Assembly (NCBI GenBank): GCA_038209965.1
Contig: JBBQXF010000152.1
Coordinates: 1 to 9,364, forward strand
From: JALONO01 sp038209965
GTDB taxonomy: Bacteria > Bacteroidota > Bacteroidia > Cytophagales > Thermoflexibacteraceae
DNA: 9,364 nucleotides
Direction: 5' to 3'
Shown: piece after piece, positions 6,247 to 9,364 of the stretch
How positions within the stretch are numbered: position 1 is the first letter of the stretch
How the letters are laid out: each line of letters begins with the position of its first letter
Translations under genes and position numbers: made by a program
Notes under the pieces: generated by a model
Databases searched by the model: none
The model's input: the letters and a program-made list of their open reading frames with translations, nothing else
Told to the model about the DNA's origin: nothing

Positions 6247-7926
6247 ATGCGCATGTTTCTTCGTTACCTGTGTGTGTGCTTGAGCTTGGCGGCCTGCGCA
6301 CAACCCGCCACCTACGACCACCTGATCCGAAATGCCACGATTTACGACGGCAGCGGTAATGCCCCCACTCGCGGTGATGTGGCCATCAATGCCGATACTA
6401 TTGTGGCCATTGGCAATTTGGGCAAAGCCCGGGGCAAAACCGAGACCGATGCCCAAGGAATGGCCGTGGCCCCAGGCTTTATTAATATGCTCAGTTGGGC
6501 GAATGAATCACTCATTGCCGATGGCCGCTCTCAAAGCGACATCCGGCAGGGGGTCACGCTCGAGGTGATGGGCGAAGGCTGGTCGCCGGGGCCGCTCAGT
6601 CAACAGATGAAAATCCTCCAGGCCAAGCTGCAGGGCGGGGCCAACCACCGCATTGAATGGACCACCTTGGGCGAATACTTGGATTTTTTGACCAACAAGG
6701 GCGTAGCCTGCAATGTCGCTTCATTTGTGGGGGCCACCACCGTGCGCATCCACGTGCTGGGCTACGACAACCGCCCACCCACCTCCCCTGAACTGGTCCA
6801 GATGAAACAACTGGTCCGCACTGCCATGGAAGAAGGGGCAATGGGGGTGGGCAGTTCGCTCATCTATCCGCCCGCGTTCTACGCCAGCACCCAAGAACTG
6901 ATCGAGCTGTGCCAAGTGGCTGCTGAGTATGATGGCCTCTATATTTCACATTTGCGGAGCGAGGGCAACCGCTTTTTGCCCGCAGTGCAAGAACTGATCG
7001 ACATTGCCAAAACGGCCAAGATCCGGGCCGAAATCTACCACCTCAAGGCCGCGGGCCGCGCCAACTGGCCCAAGATGGACTCGGCCCTAGCGCTGATCGA
7101 GTCGGCCCGGGGGGCAGGCCTGGCCATCACAGCCAATATGTACCTGTACCCGGCCGGGGCCACCGGATTGGCGGCAGCCTTGCCACCCGACCTTCAGGAA
7201 GGGGGAGACGAGGCGTTCTTGGCCCGGCTGCGCGACCCCAAACGCCGGGACGAGATCCTCAAGGCCATCACCACCCCCACCGATGCCTGGGAGAACCTCT
7301 ACTTGGCCGCCGGATCGCCCGACCGGGTTCAGTTGGTCGATTTTGCCGCCGACTCAATGAAGTACCTGACCGGCAAGACCTTGGCCCAAGTGGCCCAACT
7401 TCGCCACACCTCGCCCGAGCAAACCATTGTGGATTTATTGGTCGCGAACCAAGGAGAAGTGGGCACGGTCTATTTTATGATGTCCGAAGAAAATATCCGC
7501 AAGCAACTGGCCTATCCGTGGGTCAGTGTGGGCTCCGATGCCGCCTCAATGTCGGCTGAGGGCACTTTCCTCCAAAACAGTACCCACCCCCGTGCCTATG
7601 GGAACGTCGCCCGCTTGCTGGCCAAGTACGTGCGCGAAGCACAAGTGATGACCGTACAAGAAGCAGTCCGCCGGCTCACCTCGCTGCCCGCCACCAACCT
7701 GAAAATAGCCAAACGGGGCTGGCTAAAACCTGGCTACTTTGCTGATGTGGTGGTGTTTGACCCAGAAAAAGTGCAAGACCACGCCACTTTTGACCGCCCC
7801 CACCAATACTCGACCGGCGTGGCCCATGTATGGGTCAATGGCCAGCAAGTGCTCAAGAACAGCGAGCCGACCGGGGCATTGCCAGGGCGCGTGGTGCGCG
7901 GGCCCGGCTGGAAGCGCAAGCCGTGA
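6247..7926 (+). CDS. Lipoprotein of the N-acyl-D-amino-acid deacylase (D-aminoacylase) family with altered metal site
   Basis: A 559-residue amidohydrolase. I start it at ATG 6247 because MRMFLRYLCVCLSLAAC is a clean lipoprotein signal with Cys17 in an LAAC lipobox; the frame is open further upstream but only from a TTG. The body starts with YDHLIRNATIYDGSG (about 23-37), the first strands of the composite domain of amidohydrolases, then the TIM barrel. Retained family landmarks: SHLRSEG (His235), YHLKAAGRANW (His265), VGSDAAS (Asp431), HPRAYG (447-452) and KPGYFADVVVFDP (494-506). Missing: the HxH after the first barrel strand, which here reads PGFINMLSW (76-84), and the bridging Cys (GNCG in typical members), which here reads MGEGWS (108-113), with Glu110 nearby. 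Classical members cleave N-acyl-D-amino acids; here the substrate is uncertain. The protein is membrane-anchored outside the cytoplasm. The GT2 gene follows after 5 bases. Confidence 0.85.
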   Translation: MRMFLRYLCVCLSLAACAQPATYDHLIRNATIYDGSGNAPTRGDVAINADTIVAIGNLGKARGKTETDAQGMAVAPGFINMLSWANESLIADGRSQSDIRQGVTLEVMGEGWSPGPLSQQMKILQAKLQGGANHRIEWTTLGEYLDFLTNKGVACNVASFVGATTVRIHVLGYDNRPPTSPELVQMKQLVRTAMEEGAMGVGSSLIYPPAFYASTQELIELCQVAAEYDGLYISHLRSEGNRFLPAVQELIDIAKTAKIRAEIYHLKAAGRANWPKMDSALALIESARGAGLAITANMYLYPAGATGLAAALPPDLQEGGDEAFLARLRDPKRRDEILKAITTPTDAWENLYLAAGSPDRVQLVDFAADSMKYLTGKTLAQVAQLRHTSPEQTIVDLLVANQGEVGTVYFMMSEENIRKQLAYPWVSVGSDAASMSAEGTFLQNSTHPRAYGNVARLLAKYVREAQVMTVQEAVRRLTSLPATNLKIAKRGWLKPGYFADVVVFDPEKVQDHATFDRPHQYSTGVAHVWVNGQQVLKNSEPTGALPGRVVRGPGWKRKP

Positions 7927-7931
7927 TCCTC

Positions 7932-8987
7932 ATGCCCACCGTTAGTGTCATTATACCAGTTTACAATGCCGAACGTTTCCTTGTGCAGGCAGTGGAAAGT
8001 ATACTGCGGCAAACGTACCAAGACTTCGAGTTGATCGTGGTCGATGACGGATCCCCGGACCAGTCCATGGCCATGATCGCCCAGCTCGGCTCAGCCAAAA
8101 TCCGTTGTTTGCGCACGCCCCAGCAGAGAGGGCCGAGCGGGGCGCGCAACTGGGGAATACGCCACGCCCGAGGTCAGTTCATCGCTTTTCTCGATGCCGA
8201 CGACATGGCCCTGCCCCTGCGCCTTGAGAAGCAAGTAGCTTTTTTAATCCAACACCCCAACGTCGGCCTGTTGGGCACTTGGGCCGAAATCATTGGCGAA
8301 CAAGGGCAGCTCGCAGCAGACCAGTGGGCGTTCAGCCCTGAGCCAAGCGCGCATTTGCCCGTGAACCTGCTCTTCCACAACCGTTTCATCGGGTCATCGG
8401 TCATGCTCCGGGCCGAATTGGCCACGGCCCAAGGTTTTGATCCAACACTCCACTTGGCCGAGGACTACGATCTGTGGGTCAGGATGGCCCAATTGACGGC
8501 CTGCGCCATTCTGCCCGAAAAACTGGTACAATACCGGATCCACCCGCACAGCCTGAGCTATGGCAAGACCAGCCAGATGCGGCAATCCACGCGGCTCATT
8601 GTGCGCAACCAATTGGCTGCGCTGGGAGTGGCGGCCACTGAGGCAGCACTGACCGATCACATTAATATAGGTAAACTGCAATTGGCCGATAACTTGGCCG
8701 CTTGGCAAGCCACTGCCAACTGGCTCCAGCAACTGGCAGTGGCCAACCAGACTGCCAAGGTATATGAACCAGCCGCCTTGTCGGGCGCATTCGGTCATCT
8801 TTGGTTCCATGCCGCCACTTTTTATTGTCGGTATGGTTGGCCAGCTTGCCAGATTTTATTGCGCTCACCAATTACCCATTGGCTGCCCGTAAATCAGCAA
8901 TTTAAATTATTAGCGTTGGGCATCAAATACAGCCTGACCAATCTAAAAATCCATTGGGGAAGCAGACCCAAAGATTCTACAAACTAA
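7932..8987 (+). CDS. Glycosyltransferase family 2 (GT-A fold)
   Basis: A 351-residue protein starting MPTVSVIIPVYNAERFL. GT-A landmarks: IVVDDGSPDQS at 35-45 (nucleotide-binding Asp38/Asp39), GPSGARNWGIRHARGQFIAF at 67-86, the metal-binding DADD at 88-91, and AEDYDLWVRM at 176-185, whose ED pair is the usual catalytic-base position. RIHPHSLSY at 202-210 is a common closing segment of this group. The last ~130 residues are helical and not diagnostic. I see no certain transmembrane helix, only a mildly hydrophobic stretch near 305-335. It would transfer a sugar from an NDP-sugar, probably for envelope polysaccharide or glycoprotein synthesis; the donor is unknown. The ATG at 7932 lies 5 bases after the TGA of the D-aminoacylase-like gene; a GTG at 7923 in the same frame overlaps that stop (GTGA) and is a less likely start. 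The family opening begins right at the ATG, so longer upstream starts are rejected. Confidence 0.9.
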   Translation: MPTVSVIIPVYNAERFLVQAVESILRQTYQDFELIVVDDGSPDQSMAMIAQLGSAKIRCLRTPQQRGPSGARNWGIRHARGQFIAFLDADDMALPLRLEKQVAFLIQHPNVGLLGTWAEIIGEQGQLAADQWAFSPEPSAHLPVNLLFHNRFIGSSVMLRAELATAQGFDPTLHLAEDYDLWVRMAQLTACAILPEKLVQYRIHPHSLSYGKTSQMRQSTRLIVRNQLAALGVAATEAALTDHINIGKLQLADNLAAWQATANWLQQLAVANQTAKVYEPAALSGAFGHLWFHAATFYCRYGWPACQILLRSPITHWLPVNQQFKLLALGIKYSLTNLKIHWGSRPKDSTN

Positions 8988-9001
8988 ATTTTCTTTGAAA
9001 G

Positions 9002-9033
9002 CTTGGTGGATAATAAAAAACCTTATAATTTTG
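9002..9033 (+). promoter_or_regulatory. Promoter candidate for the tRNA cluster
   Basis: TAATTTTG at 9026-9033 matches the Bacteroidota -7 consensus TAnnTTTG exactly. CTTG at 9002-9005 lies 20 bases upstream and differs from the TTTG -33 consensus by one base, so both position and spacing are right. Transcription would start near 9040, about 39 bases before the mature tRNA-Tyr 5' end. The rest of 8988-9078, between the GT2 stop and the tRNA, is AT-rich and holds no clear terminator. Confidence 0.55.
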
Positions 9034-9078
9034 CACACTCATTTAAAGAATGGGGTTAAAAAGTTCATTGAAGGACAA

Positions 9079-9161
9079 GGGGAGATACCAAAGCGGCCAA
9101 CTGGGGCAGACTGTAAATCTGCTGGCGAATGCCTTCGTAGGTTCGAATCCTGCTCTCCCCA
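9079..9161 (+). tRNA. tRNA-Tyr (GUA)
   Basis: The acceptor stem GGGGAGA (9079-9085) pairs with TCTCCCC (9154-9160), with discriminator A at 9161. The anticodon stem GCAGA/TCTGC (9106-9110/9118-9122) encloses CTGTAAA with anticodon GTA at 9113-9115. A class II long variable arm is present (GGC at 9124-9126 pairing with GCC at 9131-9133), as expected for bacterial tRNA-Tyr, and the T loop is TTCGAAT. CCA is not encoded (the sequence continues CTCT), so it must be added post-transcriptionally. First gene of a Tyr-Gly-Thr cluster. Confidence 0.96.
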
Positions 9162-9233
9162 CTCTAAACAGATCAAGTCCGTTGATTTTCTGGAATTAAA
9201 GAAATGTTGGCGGATTACTTTGGACGATATCAG

Positions 9234-9306
9234 GCGGGAGTAGCTCAGTTGGTAGAGCATCAGCCTTCCAAGCTGAGGGTCGCGGATTCGAGTTCCGTCT
9301 CCCGCT
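9234..9306 (+). tRNA. tRNA-Gly (UCC)
   Basis: A 73-base cloverleaf. The acceptor stem GCGGGAG (9234-9240) pairs with CTCCCGC (9299-9305), with discriminator T at 9306. The D arm is GCTCAGTTGGTAGAGC, the anticodon stem TCAGC/GCTGA (9260-9264/9272-9276) encloses CTTCCAA with anticodon TCC at 9267-9269, and the T loop is TTCGAGT. No encoded CCA. It lies 72 bases after tRNA-Tyr and 11 bases before tRNA-Thr, probably on one precursor transcript. Confidence 0.96.
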
Positions 9307-9317
9307 CACTTTTTGAG

Positions 9318-9364
9318 GCCAGAGTAGCTCAGGGGTAGAGCACTTCCTTGGTAAGGAAGGGGTC
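9318..9364 (+). tRNA. tRNA-Thr (GGU), 3' end cut by window edge
   Basis: The first 47 bases of a tRNA: 5' acceptor strand GCCAGAG (9318-9324), D arm GCTCAGGGGTAGAGC, and anticodon stem CTTCC/GGAAG (9343-9347/9355-9359) around TTGGTAA with anticodon GGT at 9350-9352. The T arm and 3' acceptor strand fall beyond base 9364. The position after tRNA-Tyr and tRNA-Gly agrees with the widespread Tyr-Gly-Thr-tuf arrangement. Confidence 0.93.

Noticed and set aside
7830..7931. 34-residue upstream extension of the GT2 protein
   Set aside because: It overlaps the end of the preceding gene out of frame, and the GT2 family start VSVIIPVYN begins right after ATG 7932.
8995..9260. Small open frames over the tRNA genes on both strands (8995-9243 plus, 9039-9260 minus)
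   Set aside because: They translate the tRNA-Tyr gene (GEQDSNLRRHSPADLQS and DCKSAGECLRRFESCS), a well-known kind of spurious protein in databases.
1..9364. Search for CRISPR arrays, insertion sequences, phage or defence genes
   Set aside because: No regularly spaced repeats, terminal inverted repeats, transposase, integrase or known defence motifs were seen; RadC and the tRNAs could act as landmarks for islands but no island is present here.

Overview
The window reads as ordinary chromosomal DNA of a member of the phylum Bacteroidota (Cytophagales/Saprospirales/Chitinophagales-like; I cannot resolve the order). The reasons are: a sodium-pumping NADH:quinone reductase gene (nqrA); -7 boxes of the TAnnTTTG type in front of nqrA, radC and the tRNA cluster; mostly weak or absent Shine-Dalgarno sequences; signal peptides cleaved just before Gln; and tRNA genes without an encoded CCA. 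Coding density is high, no intergenic gap exceeds about 210 bases, and I see no transposase, phage gene, CRISPR array, plasmid function or anomalous-composition island.

Layout. Minus strand, right to left from 6040: a secreted family S10 serine carboxypeptidase; an unrecognised exported protein with two tandem copies of one beta-rich domain (TTG start); a GT-B/GT4-type glycosyltransferase (4-base overlap with the previous gene); yjjX (inosine/xanthosine triphosphatase); radC (JAMM/MPN+ family). Gaps of 11, -4, 16 and 38 bases suggest one transcription unit, with a possible extra promoter just before radC. Then comes nqrA, 126 bases further on and with its own promoter candidate, running off the left edge (402 of roughly 450 residues present). 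Plus strand, from 6247: a lipoprotein of the N-acyl-D-amino-acid deacylase family that lacks the usual HxH metal motif, then 5 bases later a GT2 glycosyltransferase. Next is a tRNA cluster, Tyr(GUA)-Gly(UCC)-Thr(GGU), with its own promoter candidate; the Thr gene is cut by the right edge. The order matches thrU-tyrU-glyT-thrT-tufB of E. coli, so an EF-Tu gene is expected just beyond the window.

How the genes fit together. The two divergent units each start with an exported hydrolase acting on peptide or acyl-amino-acid substrates (S10 carboxypeptidase, D-aminoacylase-like lipoprotein), and each also carries a glycosyltransferase. Peptide scavenging plus envelope glycan assembly is a plausible theme, but it is inference. 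nqrA (respiration), yjjX (nucleotide-pool cleaning), radC and the tRNAs are housekeeping.

I did not find a convincing undescribed system. The best leads are the duplicated-domain exported protein tied by overlap to the GT4 gene, and the amidohydrolase that has lost its first metal ligands.
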